Source: Chloroflexota bacterium (GTDB lineage: Bacteria; Chloroflexota; Chloroflexia; Chloroflexales; Roseiflexaceae). From it: a stretch of DNA of 64,000 bases. Positions within the stretch are counted from its first letter, which is position 1. Every line of letters starts with the position of its first letter. Below are positions 18,421 to 27,485 of this stretch, piece after piece. The notes under the pieces were generated by a model. It was given only the letters and a program-made list of their open reading frames with translations. It did not search any database and had not been told where the DNA came from. The stretch spans positions 60,576 to 124,575 of the forward strand of contig JACAEQ010000060.1 of NCBI GenBank assembly GCA_013388755.1. Reading direction: 5' to 3'. The translations under genes and the position numbers were made by a program.

Positions 18421-20066
18421 CAGCGATGGTCGCGCCGGTATGCCACGCGCCCGTCAATCACCGTCATGTCAACCGCAATATCCTTGATTTCTTCAACCGG
18501 ACATGTGAAATAGTCGCGGTCGAGCACCACCATATCGGCGAGAAAGCCCGGCGAGAGGGGGCCTTTGATCTGCTCTTCGCGCGTGAGCCATGCACCGGCG
18601 ACCGTGTAGGCATAGAGCGCTTCTTCGCGCGTCACCGCCTCCTGCGGCGCAATCAGCGTTCCCTTCCACGTCTTGCGTGTCACCAAGCTGTAGAGGCCGA
18701 TCATCGGGTTATAGTGCACCGTGCTGGGGATGTCGCTGGTGGCAATGACCGGGATGCCGCGGTCGAGGTAGGTACGCATCGGCTTGTACTGGTGAGCCAG
18801 GCGCTCGCCAACGTCGCGGAACAGGTCATCGCCCTCAAAATAGATGAACGTCGGCTGAATGACTGCCGCGATCTGGTGCTTTGCCATGTGCTGCAGGCTC
18901 TCTTCGCTGGCGAAGTAGGCGTGGATCAGGTTGTGGCGGTGGTCCTTGCGTGGCGAGGCTTCGATGATTTCGGCGAACGCGACGGCCGACTCGTGGTGCG
19001 CCCGGTCGCCGATGGCGTGAATACCGATATCCCAGCCCAGGGCGTGCCCACGGGCGAAGAATTCGCGCAGGTCCTCCGGATCGAGCCGGTTGTAGTCGTG
19101 CACCTTATCCTCGCCGATGAATGGCTGCCACATCCATGCTGTGTGGCTGGTTGTGCCGCCATCAACTGCCATTTTCAGGCCACCGAGGCTGAGCCACGTG
19201 TCGCCAAGCCCACTATAGACTCCCAGTTCAGCAGCGCGCGCATCGAGCTGTTCCCGCGTCTCATCCTCGCGGAAACCATGCCAGGAAGGCATCAGGTTGG
19301 CACGCACCAGCAACTTGCCGGCGCGGCGCGCGTGCTGATAGGCCTGCATCTCCCAGGGGCGTAACCCTGGATCGAGGATGCTGGTGATACCGACAGCGAG
19401 ATACGCTTTGCCGGCCGACTCCAGTGCATCAACCGCCTGCTCAGGCGCTGGATCGGCAATCAGGCGACGGCAGAACAGTTTGGCCGCAGCACGCAGGATG
19501 CCGCCTGGCGTGCCGTCGGCGAAACGCTCAATCTTACCGCCCTGCGGGTCGCGAGTGGCGGCGTTGACCCCGCCGAGTTCGAGCGCGCGGCTGTTCACCA
19601 CATCCATATTGAAAAAACGCTTCAGCAACACCGGATGCTGCGTGGTCGCCGCGTCGAGATCGAGCCGGTTGGGCAGCCGCCCTTCGGCGAAGAGCGACTC
19701 ATTCCAACCTTCGCCAATGATCCACTCGCCGGGTGGGGTCATTGCCGCTTTCTCGCGCACCATGCCGACCATCTCGGCAATGGAGGTGCAGTGTTCGACC
19801 TGCAAGCGGGTGAACTTGATGCCGACTTCGAGCATATGGTTGTGGGCATCGTTGAAGCCAGGCACGACGGTGCGCCCCGCGAGATCGATCTGCTCGGTGC
19901 GTGACCCGGCGAGTGCGCGTACATCAGGATCATCACCAATCGCAACGATGCGGCCATCCTTGCACGCAATGGCGGAGCAGCGCGGCATGCCGTGGTCGAA
20001 TGTCGTGATGGCACCATTGAACAGAACCAGGTCAGGCGCGAGGTCGCGCGCGCGCAGTGCAGGCAT
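18420..20066 (-). CDS. amidohydrolase family 3 protein (YtcJ-like)
   Basis: This 548-residue metal-dependent hydrolase has the TIM-barrel amidohydrolase pattern. VVPGFNDAHNHMLE supplies the first metal His pair. Later motifs are GGTTSHTAWMW, HAIGDRAHHESA, RHNLIHAYFASEE and IATSDIPSTVHYNP. LADMVVLDRDYFTCP is the usual C-terminal ending. YtcJ-like proteins hydrolyse amide or imide bonds of small molecules; the substrate is unknown. The chosen ATG follows GGGAGG. It shares a divergent promoter region with ruvB, and the GNAT gene follows with a one-base overlap. Confidence 0.88.
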   Translation of the reverse strand: MPALRARDLAPDLVLFNGAITTFDHGMPRCSAIACKDGRIVAIGDDPDVRALAGSRTEQIDLAGRTVVPGFNDAHNHMLEVGIKFTRLQVEHCTSIAEMVGMVREKAAMTPPGEWIIGEGWNESLFAEGRLPNRLDLDAATTQHPVLLKRFFNMDVVNSRALELGGVNAATRDPQGGKIERFADGTPGGILRAAAKLFCRRLIADPAPEQAVDALESAGKAYLAVGITSILDPGLRPWEMQAYQHARRAGKLLVRANLMPSWHGFREDETREQLDARAAELGVYSGLGDTWLSLGGLKMAVDGGTTSHTAWMWQPFIGEDKVHDYNRLDPEDLREFFARGHALGWDIGIHAIGDRAHHESAVAFAEIIEASPRKDHRHNLIHAYFASEESLQHMAKHQIAAVIQPTFIYFEGDDLFRDVGERLAHQYKPMRTYLDRGIPVIATSDIPSTVHYNPMIGLYSLVTRKTWKGTLIAPQEAVTREEALYAYTVAGAWLTREEQIKGPLSPGFLADMVVLDRDYFTCPVEEIKDIAVDMTVIDGRVAYRRDHR

Positions 20067-20105
20067 GGATTGCCTCCCGATCAGTGATCGCCGAAATGGA
20101 TCCAC

Positions 20106-20154
20106 GGCATTATAGCATGCGTCTCCTCTCGCAAGAGCAGTATGCTATAATGCC
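20106..20154. promoter_or_regulatory. divergent extended -10 promoters in a perfect inverted repeat
   Basis: A perfect 13-bp inverted repeat: GGCATTATAGCAT (20106-20118) and ATGCTATAATGCC (20142-20154), with a 23-base spacer. Each arm carries TGCTATAAT, an extended -10, pointing outward: rightward to ruvB (ATG 20178) and leftward to the amidohydrolase gene (ATG 20066). No -35 consensus is evident on either side. The symmetry could also be an operator. Confidence 0.65.
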
Positions 20155-20177
20155 CGCACACACGTGCGGAGGCGCTC

Positions 20178-21221
20178 ATGAGCGAGGAACGAGTCGTTAC
20201 GCCGAAGTCGGGCGAAGAGGATCAGCAGGTCGAAAAGAGTCTCCGGCCGCGTCGCCTCGCCGAATTCATCGGCCAGGAAAAGGTCGTCGAACAGCTCACG
20301 ATTGCCATTACGGCGGCGAAGGGGCGCGGCGAACCGCTGGATCATACACTGCTCTACGGCCCGCCCGGTCTGGGGAAGACCAGCCTGGCGGGTGTGCTGG
20401 CGGTCGAAATGGGCGTGAACATCAGGCTTACCTCCGGCCCGGCGATCGAACGCGCCGGCGATCTGGCTGCGTTGCTGACCAACCTGCAGAAAGATGATGT
20501 TCTCTTTATTGACGAGATTCACCGCCTGAACCGGGCCATCGAAGAGGTGCTATACCCGGCGATGGAAGATTTCGCGCTCGACATTATGGTCGGGAAGGGG
20601 CCGGGAGCACGCAGCCTGCGCCTGAAGCTGCCGAAGTTCACCGTCGTCGGCGCGACGACCCGTGTGGCGCTGCTTACGTCCCCACTGCGTGATCGTTTTG
20701 GGTCGGTTCATCGGCTCGAGTTCTACTCGGTGGATGCCCTGTACGAGATTGTGATGCGGTCGGCACGTATTCTCGGTGTGGCATGCACGCCGGAAGGTGG
20801 GCGCGAGATTGCATCGCGGGCGCGCGGCACGCCACGAATCGTGAATCGCCTGCTGCGCCGCGTGCGCGACTACGCGCAGGTTATCGGCGGCGGAACCATC
20901 ACGCTGGATGTGGCGCGTGCCGCGCTGGCGCAGCTTGAGGTCGATCACCTCGGCCTTGACGAGAATGACCGGCGCCTGTTACGCGCGATCATCGAGTTGT
21001 TCCATGGCGGCCCGGTTGGCCTGTCAACGCTGGCGGCGTCGCTGGCCGAGGAAGTTGATGCCATTGAAGATGTCTACGAGCCGTTTCTGCTTCAGCTTGG
21101 CTTCCTGCAGCGCACGCCACGCGGCCGGATCGCGACGCGCCGCGCCTATGAGCACCTCGGCGTACAGTTCGTCGAGCGCATTGCCGACAATGGCGCCGAA
21201 CAGGGGCGACTCTGGGCCTGA
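20178..21221 (+). CDS. ruvB: Holliday junction branch migration helicase RuvB
   Basis: RuvB is the AAA+ motor that drives Holliday-junction branch migration with RuvA. This copy has 347 residues, normal for the family. Seen motifs include [15 protein letters not shown], Walker [12 protein letters not shown], Walker [16 protein letters not shown], sensor-type [19 protein letters not shown] (arginine finger) and the winged-helix C-terminus [13 protein letters not shown]...[11 protein letters not shown]...[17 protein letters not shown]. The ATG is preceded by CGGAGG. ruvA and ruvC are not adjacent; RuvB is encoded alone. Confidence 0.98.
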   Translation: MSEERVVTPKSGEEDQQVEKSLRPRRLAEFIGQEKVVEQLTIAITAAKGRGEPLDHTLLYGPPGLGKTSLAGVLAVEMGVNIRLTSGPAIERAGDLAALLTNLQKDDVLFIDEIHRLNRAIEEVLYPAMEDFALDIMVGKGPGARSLRLKLPKFTVVGATTRVALLTSPLRDRFGSVHRLEFYSVDALYEIVMRSARILGVACTPEGGREIASRARGTPRIVNRLLRRVRDYAQVIGGGTITLDVARAALAQLEVDHLGLDENDRRLLRAIIELFHGGPVGLSTLAASLAEEVDAIEDVYEPFLLQLGFLQRTPRGRIATRRAYEHLGVQFVERIADNGAEQGRLWA

Positions 21222-21227
21222 TCGCGC

Positions 21228-21244
21228 GAGTCAGTTCGTGACTC
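21228..21244. terminator. small hairpin between convergent ruvB and msrB
   Basis: A perfect 6-bp stem (GAGTCA / TGACTC) with a 5-base loop just after the ruvB stop. There is no T-run on either strand, so it is a weak bidirectional terminator candidate only. Confidence 0.25.
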
Positions 21245-21289
21245 CGGCGTGATCAGGCGCCAGTGGTGAGACGCCCCACCGTGGCCTCT

Positions 21290-21754
21290 CTATCGCTCGC
21301 CTCGAGTGATCTCCGCAAACAGCGGCAGATAGTCGCCATATCCTTCCTCAACCAGTTTCTCGACCGGAATGAAGCGGAGCGCTGCCGAGTTGATGCAGTA
21401 GCGTAGCCCTGTAGGTGCCGGGCCGTCGTCGAAGACATGCCCCAGGTGCGAGTCGGCGTGCCTGGAACGCACTTCGGTGCGTTCCATCCAGAGTTTCCGA
21501 TCGGTCCGGGTAGTCAGATTGTCCGGTTCCAGCGGCCTGGTGAAACTGGGCCAGCCGCAGCCGGAGTCATACTTGTCGAGCGAACTGAACAGCGGCTCGC
21601 CCGACACAATATCAACATACAGCCCGTGCGCCTTGTTGTTCCAGTATGCATTATGAAATGGCGGTTCGGTCGCTTCGTGCTGGGTAACCTCGTACTGCTC
21701 GCGTGTCAGGCGGCGACGCAGTTCGTCGTCGGATGGCTTTGTATACTGCTTCAT
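21290..21754 (-). CDS. msrB: peptide-methionine (R)-S-oxide reductase MsrB
   Basis: This 154-residue enzyme reduces methionine-R-sulfoxide in oxidised proteins. The family motifs are intact: [39 protein letters not shown] and the ending [13 protein letters not shown], which contains the catalytic Cys (RYCIN). The first metal-site CxxC pair of zinc-binding MsrBs is absent, so this is a non-zinc form. The start has GAGGAAA nine bases upstream; longer frames extend into non-coding sequence. Confidence 0.95.
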   Translation of the reverse strand: MKQYTKPSDDELRRRLTREQYEVTQHEATEPPFHNAYWNNKAHGLYVDIVSGEPLFSSLDKYDSGCGWPSFTRPLEPDNLTTRTDRKLWMERTEVRSRHADSHLGHVFDDGPAPTGLRYCINSAALRFIPVEKLVEEGYGDYLPLFAEITRGER

Positions 21755-21995
21755 CGTTTCCTCGCATGATCGGTGTCTCATCCTACTCATGTCTACGCGC
21801 TGCGAGCGTTCGCCGATGTATGCCCGCGCAAGATGCCGGTATTGTGAATGTGTAGAAACATGTACCTCCTTCGGTATACGTCGGGTACGCACGTTCCGAG
21901 ACGGTGTGGGGTGTGATCGGGAGGAATGGCCGGCTTGCGCGCCGTTACCCCTTCTGGTACACTGCATCGGCCTTGAGCGCAGCGCAGGAGCGGGC

Positions 21996-22736
21996 ATGGA
22001 GCGGGCCGAATACGAGGTCATGGCGGCCGTCGAGAACCGGCACTGGTGGTATGGCGGTATGCGCGCCATCACGGCAGCGCTACTCGACGAGGTCTACGCC
22101 GGCCGGTGTGACCTGCGCATCCTCGACGCCGGCTGTGGCACCGGCGGTAATGTGGCATTTCTGCGCCGGTACGGCTCGGTCGCGGCGATTGACCTGGCGC
22201 CTGAGGCGGCAGCGTTCGGTGGTGAACGATTGCGCGGCGCGCTGGTGCGCGGCATGGTGCAGACGCTGCCGTTCATCAGCGAATGGTTCGATCTGGTGAC
22301 GTCGTTCGAGGTGCTGTACCATCGTGGTGTCCCTGACGAGGCGCCTGCGCTGAATGAAGCCTGGAGGGTGCTGCGTCCCGGCGGGAGGCTGCTGGTACGG
22401 TTGCCGGCTTTTGAGTGGCTGCGCGGCGAACACGATCGCGCGGTTCACGGGCGTCGCCGCTATACTGCCGGCGATGTGTGCGCGTTGTTGAAGGATTTTG
22501 AGATTGAACGTATCTCGTACGTCAATACGCTCCTCCTGCCACTGCCGTTGATGCAGCGCTTCATCGAACGGATGGCACCGCCCGCCGATCATGGTAGTTC
22601 GGATCTTGCATTGCCGCCCGCGCTGGTCAATGAGGCGCTGCGCTGGCCGCTGGCCGCCGAAGCGGCCTGGCTGGCGCGCGGCCATTCGTTTCCGGTCGGG
22701 TTGTCGGTGATCTGCCGCGCTCGCAAACCAGGCTAG
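21996..22736 (+). CDS. class I SAM-dependent methyltransferase
   Basis: This 246-residue protein has motif [18 protein letters not shown] (about residues 41-57). An acidic VAAIDL strand, [15 protein letters not shown] (motif IV region) and [18 protein letters not shown] follow. The N-terminal [19 protein letters not shown] is seen in methyltransferases near glycan or lipid-modification genes. I chose the ATG six bases after CAGGAG; the longer frame has atypical composition. A second methyltransferase follows seven bases downstream, so the two form an operon. Substrate unknown. Confidence 0.85.
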   Translation: MERAEYEVMAAVENRHWWYGGMRAITAALLDEVYAGRCDLRILDAGCGTGGNVAFLRRYGSVAAIDLAPEAAAFGGERLRGALVRGMVQTLPFISEWFDLVTSFEVLYHRGVPDEAPALNEAWRVLRPGGRLLVRLPAFEWLRGEHDRAVHGRRRYTAGDVCALLKDFEIERISYVNTLLLPLPLMQRFIERMAPPADHGSSDLALPPALVNEALRWPLAAEAAWLARGHSFPVGLSVICRARKPG

Positions 22737-22742
22737 GCTCGC

Positions 22743-23420
22743 ATGGTGCAACAGTTCCTCGATCGACTATCCGCTGATCCGGCGTTGTGGGGTTTTCTTC
22801 GTCGCATCGCCGAGGCCGGTTTTCTGGCGGAACAGAACGTGATCGCCCGTGAACTCGCCCCCTGGCGCGATCCAGGGCGGCGGCGCTTTCTCGATTTTGG
22901 CTGCGGCACGGGCGAATCAGCCGCATACTTCCCACCCGGGTCATATGTCGGCATTGATATCGCCAGGCACTATGTGCAGTATGCCGGGCGACACCGCACG
23001 GGGCGCTATGCCGTGATGAGTGGTGCGGGCATTGGCTTTGCGCCGGCGAGTTTTGACGGCGGGCTCGTCCTCGGCGTCTTTCATCATATGTCCGACGATC
23101 TGGTGCGCACGGCCATCGCCGATCTGCACCGGGTACTGCGCCCCGGCGCGACATTGCTCGTCATGGAAGACATTCCCTCGCCACGACCCTGGAACGTGGC
23201 CGGCCATCTGATGCACTGGCTGGATCGTGGCGATCATATTCGCCGGGACGATGACTACCGGGTGCTGATGGAGCCATACTTCAGCATCCGCAAGAGCTAC
23301 ACGATTGTCAGCGGCATCTGCGATCTGGTCGTGTACGTGCTCGACCGGGCGGAAGCGGTGGATGCGGCATCTTCGTCGCCAGCACGACGGCATCAGGCTT
23401 CTGCCGGAGAAACTCTGTGA
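22743..23420 (+). CDS. class I SAM-dependent methyltransferase
   Basis: This 225-residue protein has motif I FLDFGCGTGESAAYFPPG, an acidic YVGIDIARHYV strand, GGLVLGVFHHMSDD and LHRVLRPGATLLVMED, the Methyltransf_11/25 pattern. PSPRPWNVAGHLMHWLDRGDHIR and a final beta strand follow. It lies directly downstream of another methyltransferase in the same direction, and a TVP38-family membrane protein follows. The substrate may be a lipid or quinone-like molecule, but nothing in the sequence settles it. Confidence 0.85.
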   Translation: MVQQFLDRLSADPALWGFLRRIAEAGFLAEQNVIARELAPWRDPGRRRFLDFGCGTGESAAYFPPGSYVGIDIARHYVQYAGRHRTGRYAVMSGAGIGFAPASFDGGLVLGVFHHMSDDLVRTAIADLHRVLRPGATLLVMEDIPSPRPWNVAGHLMHWLDRGDHIRRDDDYRVLMEPYFSIRKSYTIVSGICDLVVYVLDRAEAVDAASSSPARRHQASAGETL

Positions 23421-23460
23421 TACCCGGTTGTATGCAGACAGACACCTATCAGTAGCGACG

Positions 23461-23541
23461 GCACGCACCCTGCGCGACGCTGCTGCACGGCTCCTCAGGG
23501 TGCGGTCATCCGGTACGATCGAATGCTACCTGGTATACGTC
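23461..23541. repeat. dispersed repeat R3, copy A
   Basis: About 80 bases that match 36735-36813 when reverse-complemented. The shared words are TATACCAGGTAGCAT, ACCCTGAGGAGCCGTGCAGC and GAW-CG-ACCGGATG. The copy covers the first codons of the TVP38 gene. Confidence 0.6.
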
Positions 23542-24227
23542 GTCTTACGACGCGCCTGCAACCATTCCTGACATTGCGCCGGCTGGTAATCGGCCTGGTG
23601 CTGATCGTCTGTGCCGGCGCGGTGGTCTGGATGTTCCGCGTGTCTGGCACCCTGCTGGGTCCTGAGGTCGTGCGTGAGGCGGCGGTCGCGCTGGGGCCAT
23701 TCGGCCCGCTGGCATTGATCGTGGCGCTGGCGTGTTTGCTGGTGGCGCCGGTGATGCCGGCTGCCCTGCTGCAGATCGGCGCCGGGCTGGCCTTCGGCCC
23801 CGTCGTTGGATTACTCTGCACGGTGCTGGCTGATGTCCTCGGCGCGAGTCTTGGTTTCTGGATCGCTCGTCGCTGGGGTCGCGCCTTGATCGCCCCGCGT
23901 CTTTCCCCCGCGACGCAGGCACAGGTCGAGTGCCTGGCACAGCGTGTCTCCTGGCGCAGTGTGATGGTGTTGCGATTGCTGCCGGGTCCGGCGTACCCGC
24001 TGGTGTCGTTTGCTGCGGGATATTCAGAGCTGGGGTTCGGTGCGTATACGCTGGCGTCGCTGGCAGGAGCACTGCCGGCACTGGCGCTGCTGGCATTCGC
24101 TGGTGACCTGGTGACGCGCTCCCCATTGCTGGCCTTCAGCCTGGTTGCGCTGCTGGTCGGTGGCCTGGCGCTGGTGGGGCGCTGGTGGGGCAGGCGGACG
24201 GGGGAAGCGTTGAACGTTGAACGTTGA
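23523..24227 (+). CDS. TVP38/TMEM64 (VTT/SNARE-associated) family membrane protein
   Basis: This 234-residue protein has an N-terminal helix (about 18-40), hydrophobic re-entrant segments around GPFGPLALIVALACLLVAPVMP, and the family signature GAGLAFGPVVGLLCTVLADVLGASLGFWIARRWGR in two consecutive parts. VLRLLPGPAYPLVSFAAGYS and C-terminal helices follow. VTT-domain proteins are lipid scramblases or transporters in membranes. The start is uncertain: the ATG and first codons lie in repeat R3 and no good ribosome-binding site precedes it. The C-terminus ends in the short tandem TTGAACG repeats. Confidence 0.85.
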   Translation: MLPGIRRLTTRLQPFLTLRRLVIGLVLIVCAGAVVWMFRVSGTLLGPEVVREAAVALGPFGPLALIVALACLLVAPVMPAALLQIGAGLAFGPVVGLLCTVLADVLGASLGFWIARRWGRALIAPRLSPATQAQVECLAQRVSWRSVMVLRLLPGPAYPLVSFAAGYSELGFGAYTLASLAGALPALALLAFAGDLVTRSPLLAFSLVALLVGGLALVGRWWGRRTGEALNVER

Positions 24228-24253
24228 AGGTGGGTAGGTTGCACATTGTTCCT

Positions 24254-25285
24254 TCATCGTTTCTGTCGCTCTGCTGCTCCTTTCCTGCGCAGCCAGATGA
24301 TCAGCGCCAGCGCCCATCCCGACCATGCGAGCACCACCCGGCCATAGCGCGCGATGAGTAAGCCCGCCAGCACAAGGAAACGTGCGCCGCCAGCCAGCCA
24401 GTATTGCGCCAGCGGAACCCGCGGTGAGGTATGCCAGTCCAGCGCGGCGATGCGTTCGATCTGACCGGCTGCAACACACCCTTCCAGCGTTGCCACGTAG
24501 ATCGTATCGGTGAAATCGGCGGCGAGCAGCAGATCACGGCGCAGATCGGGCCAGTCGAGAAAGGCGCTGTCGCCGCTGGACGTGCCAACCGCGATGGCAT
24601 CGGCATTGGGGCCGTAACTGGCGATCAGTGCACTGCCGAGCCAGGATGGCGCGCTCTCGCTCAGACACATGAGCACCTCGACATCTGCCGGAAGATCGAC
24701 AATATCAAGCGCGCGTTGCAGCAGTGTCGTTCCGACGCGCCGGTCATCGGCAATCAGTGGAATCTGGTAGGCATGAACTTCGTAGCCATCGCGGCGCGCC
24801 GCCGCCATGAGTTCGAGGTAGGCGACGCGTGCCGCCGGGAAGAGTGCATTGTCGCGGGCCAGCCACACGCGCCGCGCGATCTCCCGGATGCCATGCCATC
24901 CGCCCGGTAACGGGCTGCCGATCGGCGGTTCCATGTCGAACCCGACGGCAACAAAGTGGAGACGGCTGGTCTGCGCCCATGTGTGAAATGCCTGGTAACA
25001 GGCGGCGGCGCGCGGGTAGTTCTGCAGGTTGAACGCCAGCCCTTCGTCGGCGGGCAGCGTCAGCCAGGCCACAACCGGAACGTTGCGGCTGTGCAACATG
25101 CGCACCGCATCGGCGTGCGCCGCGTCGAGCGCCGTCAGCGCGAGAGCGACGCCAAACCGGTGTGTGGCGAGGATATCGAGCAAGCCCGGCCGATCGAGCA
25201 GACGCAGGAGAGCAGGCCCGTCAAGTTCGCAGAAGAAGTAGAGTTGTGGCTGGTCGTCCAGCTCCGCTAAGCGTGAAGCAGTCAT
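24254..25285 (-). CDS. hypothetical protein, possible TIM-barrel domain with C-terminal membrane anchor
   Basis: This 343-residue protein has alternating strands and helices reminiscent of a TIM barrel: LYFFCELDGPALL, VPVVAWLTLPAD, HFVAVGFDMEPPIGSPL and VHAYQIPLIADD. The GFDMEPP segment places an Asp and a Glu on one strand end, as in glycosidase-like barrels, but I recognise no family. About residues 305-335 form one or two hydrophobic helices (FLVLAGLLIA, VVLAWSGWALALIIWL), followed by a basic tail. The ATG at MTASRLAEL is chosen because a TACAAT -10-like element lies just upstream of it. Confidence 0.55.
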   Translation of the reverse strand: MTASRLAELDDQPQLYFFCELDGPALLRLLDRPGLLDILATHRFGVALALTALDAAHADAVRMLHSRNVPVVAWLTLPADEGLAFNLQNYPRAAACYQAFHTWAQTSRLHFVAVGFDMEPPIGSPLPGGWHGIREIARRVWLARDNALFPAARVAYLELMAAARRDGYEVHAYQIPLIADDRRVGTTLLQRALDIVDLPADVEVLMCLSESAPSWLGSALIASYGPNADAIAVGTSSGDSAFLDWPDLRRDLLLAADFTDTIYVATLEGCVAAGQIERIAALDWHTSPRVPLAQYWLAGGARFLVLAGLLIARYGRVVLAWSGWALALIIWLRRKGAAERQKR

Positions 25286-25404
25286 GGCGGTGCGCATTGT
25301 AGCATGGCGACGACCACACAGCAGTGGTCGCTGGATTCGTACCGAAAAAGCAGGTATCATATACCATGCACAATGTGCCAGTTCACGCTCGCGCAGGAGC
25401 CATG

Positions 25405-26385
25405 ATGACCGCGATTGTCGAAACGCTGGACTTGACGCGTCGCTATGGAACGAACCTGGCGCTCGATCATCTCAACCTGACCATCCCGGAGGGTGCAATC
25501 TTCGGATTCATCGGTCCGAATGGCGCCGGGAAGACCACAACCATGCGTATTCTCACAACGTTGCTGCCGCCAAGTGCAGGCGAAGCGCGCGTTGCGGGCG
25601 TCTCAGTCACTGGCGACCCGCGCGCGGTGCGGCGCCTCGTCGGGTTCATGCCCGATTTCTTCGGCGTCTACGACAACATGAAGTCGTGGGAATATCTTGA
25701 CTTCTTCGGGCGCGCCTACGGCGTTGCTGCGCCACGGCGCCAGCAGATGATCGGCGAATTGCTGGACCTGGTGGATCTGGGCCATAAGCGCGATGAACCG
25801 GTCATGTCGCTCTCGCGCGGCATGAAGCAACGTCTGAGCCTGGCGCGTACGATGATGCACGACCCGCGCTTACTGATCCTCGATGAGCCGGCCAGCGGTC
25901 TCGATCCACGGGCGCGTATTGAGTTACGTGAGTTGCTCAAGGAGTTGCGCGCGCTCGGCAAGACGATCATGATCAGCTCGCATATCCTGACCGAGCTCGC
26001 TGAAATGTGCACGCACATTGCGATCATTGAACGAGGCAGGTTGCTGGCGGCAGGCGAGGTGCAACAGATTCTTCGCTCAATACGCGCGCACCGGATCGTT
26101 GAAATCCGCGTGGTGGCGGGTGCGGCGCGCGCTGAGGAGTTGCTGCGCAGCCATCCCGAGGTACTCGAGTTGCGCCGTGAAGGGGAACGCGATGGTGAGG
26201 ACGCGTCGCCGCTCGATGACGCCTCCGGGCCGCACCTCCTGCTGGTTGATTTCGCGGGCGACGAACGGGCGATGGGTGAATTGCTGGCTGCGCTGATCGC
26301 GTCCGATGTGCGCGTGTCGCATTTTGCCGAGCAGGCGGGTGATCTTGAGGATATCTTCCTGCATGTGACCAGAGGCATTGTATAG
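25405..26385 (+). CDS. ABC-2 type exporter ATP-binding protein
   Basis: This 326-residue ATPase has Walker A IGPNGAGKTTTMR, Q-loop FMPDFFGVYDNMKSWEYLDFF, signature SLSRGMKQRLSLA, Walker B LLILDEPASGLD and H-loop ISSHIL. The DFFGVYDNM and LDEPASGLDPRARIE segments are of the CcmA/DrrA group. A C-terminal extension (about 215-326) is typical of drug or Na+-type exporters. The second of two ATGs is chosen, six bases after AGGAG. A repeat-containing gap of about 150 bases separates it from its permease gene. Confidence 0.92.
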   Translation: MTAIVETLDLTRRYGTNLALDHLNLTIPEGAIFGFIGPNGAGKTTTMRILTTLLPPSAGEARVAGVSVTGDPRAVRRLVGFMPDFFGVYDNMKSWEYLDFFGRAYGVAAPRRQQMIGELLDLVDLGHKRDEPVMSLSRGMKQRLSLARTMMHDPRLLILDEPASGLDPRARIELRELLKELRALGKTIMISSHILTELAEMCTHIAIIERGRLLAAGEVQQILRSIRAHRIVEIRVVAGAARAEELLRSHPEVLELRREGERDGEDASPLDDASGPHLLLVDFAGDERAMGELLAALIASDVRVSHFAEQAGDLEDIFLHVTRGIV

Positions 26386-26451
26386 TGCGGATTGTTGATG
26401 GCAGATGGGGCCTGGCGCATCTGGACTGCGAGCGACGCGTGGCTGACGTAC

Positions 26452-26521
26452 TCTCCGCTCACGCTGCTCGATCACGTCGCTTCGCGCGCAATGACATCCA
26501 ATCCGTTGTTCGGATAGACCC
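26452..26521. repeat. dispersed repeat R1, partial copy
   Basis: On the minus strand it reads CTATCCGAACAACGG, then ATGTCATTGCGCGCGAAGCG, matching the left end of R1. It lies between the exporter ATPase and permease genes and ends 13 bases before the permease ATG. Confidence 0.6.
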
Positions 26522-26533
26522 CCGGGAAAAGGC

Positions 26534-27457
26534 ATGCTCGAACTGAACCCCATACTGGTGAAGGACCTGCGTAGCCGGATGCGCGGCGCGCGCGCCTATG
26601 TGTTGCTCACGATCTACCTGCTGATTCTCAGCGGCGTGACCCTGTTACTGTATGCAGCACTGGCCGGCAGTATCGGCAATGATCTCAATGCCGGTCGCCA
26701 GATCGGGCGCACACTCTTCCTGACCATTGCATCAGTCGCTCTGGTTGAGGTCTGTCTGATCACGCCGGTGCTTACATCGGGGAGTATTGCTGGCGAGAAA
26801 GAACGCCAGACGTACGATCTGCTGATCGCCTCGCTGTTGACACCGTGGCAGCTCGTATGGGGGAAGCTGGCGTCAGCGCTGGCCTTTGCGCTGCTGCTGA
26901 TCGCAGCGGTGGCGCCGGTGATGAGCCTGGCATTTCTCTTCGGCGGCGTCAGCCTGGCGGAAGTCGTGATTGCAATGGTTGGCCTGGTGGTGACCGCGGT
27001 GCTCTATGCCACGATCGGGTTGTTCTGGTCGGCGCTGACACGTAGCTCGCTGGGCGCCACCAGTTTTGCCCTTGGATCGGTGATATTGATCCTGCTGGGT
27101 ATCCCGTTTCTGATCGTCATCGCAACGCTGATCCTGGGTCGAGATGTCTCATCCGACTTTCTGGAGGCGCCGCTCTTTATCTACCTGAGCCGGCTGTTTA
27201 TTGCTGCACATCCATTCATTGCGCTGGGGGTGACGGCGACACAGATCTCCAGTGGCGAAAACATCTTTGTCGAAGTTGTCGAGGCAGGCGCGTCAAGCGT
27301 CGTCGTCCCAAGCCCATGGCTCCTCTACTCGTTCCTGTCGCTGATCTTCACGATGGTGCTGTTATTCTTCTGTGTACGTCTGCTGAACCCTACCCGTCCG
27401 GTGACGACTGAAGCGCCGGCCCGGGCAAAACAAACCGGCGCGCCGGATGGAGCATGA
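26534..27457 (+). CDS. ABC-2 type transporter permease
   Basis: This 307-residue integral membrane protein has about six helices. It opens with LNPILVKDLRSRMRGARAY, the usual amphipathic lead-in of this family, and contains TSGSIAGEKERQTYDLLIASLLTPWQLVWGK (in two parts: the EKERQTYDLL motif and the following LTPWQLVWGK) between helices 2 and 3. It partners the ATPase gene upstream. The substrate is unknown; export is likely. It ends 28 bases before the convergent BtpA gene. Confidence 0.9.
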   Translation: MLELNPILVKDLRSRMRGARAYVLLTIYLLILSGVTLLLYAALAGSIGNDLNAGRQIGRTLFLTIASVALVEVCLITPVLTSGSIAGEKERQTYDLLIASLLTPWQLVWGKLASALAFALLLIAAVAPVMSLAFLFGGVSLAEVVIAMVGLVVTAVLYATIGLFWSALTRSSLGATSFALGSVILILLGIPFLIVIATLILGRDVSSDFLEAPLFIYLSRLFIAAHPFIALGVTATQISSGENIFVEVVEAGASSVVVPSPWLLYSFLSLIFTMVLLFFCVRLLNPTRPVTTEAPARAKQTGAPDGA

Positions 27458-27485
27458 GCACATGCTGGACCAGCGCTGATCCGTA

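Noticed and set aside
18372..19364. Plus-strand open frame of 330 codons
   Set aside because: It is antisense to the amidohydrolase gene, whose motifs are unambiguous.
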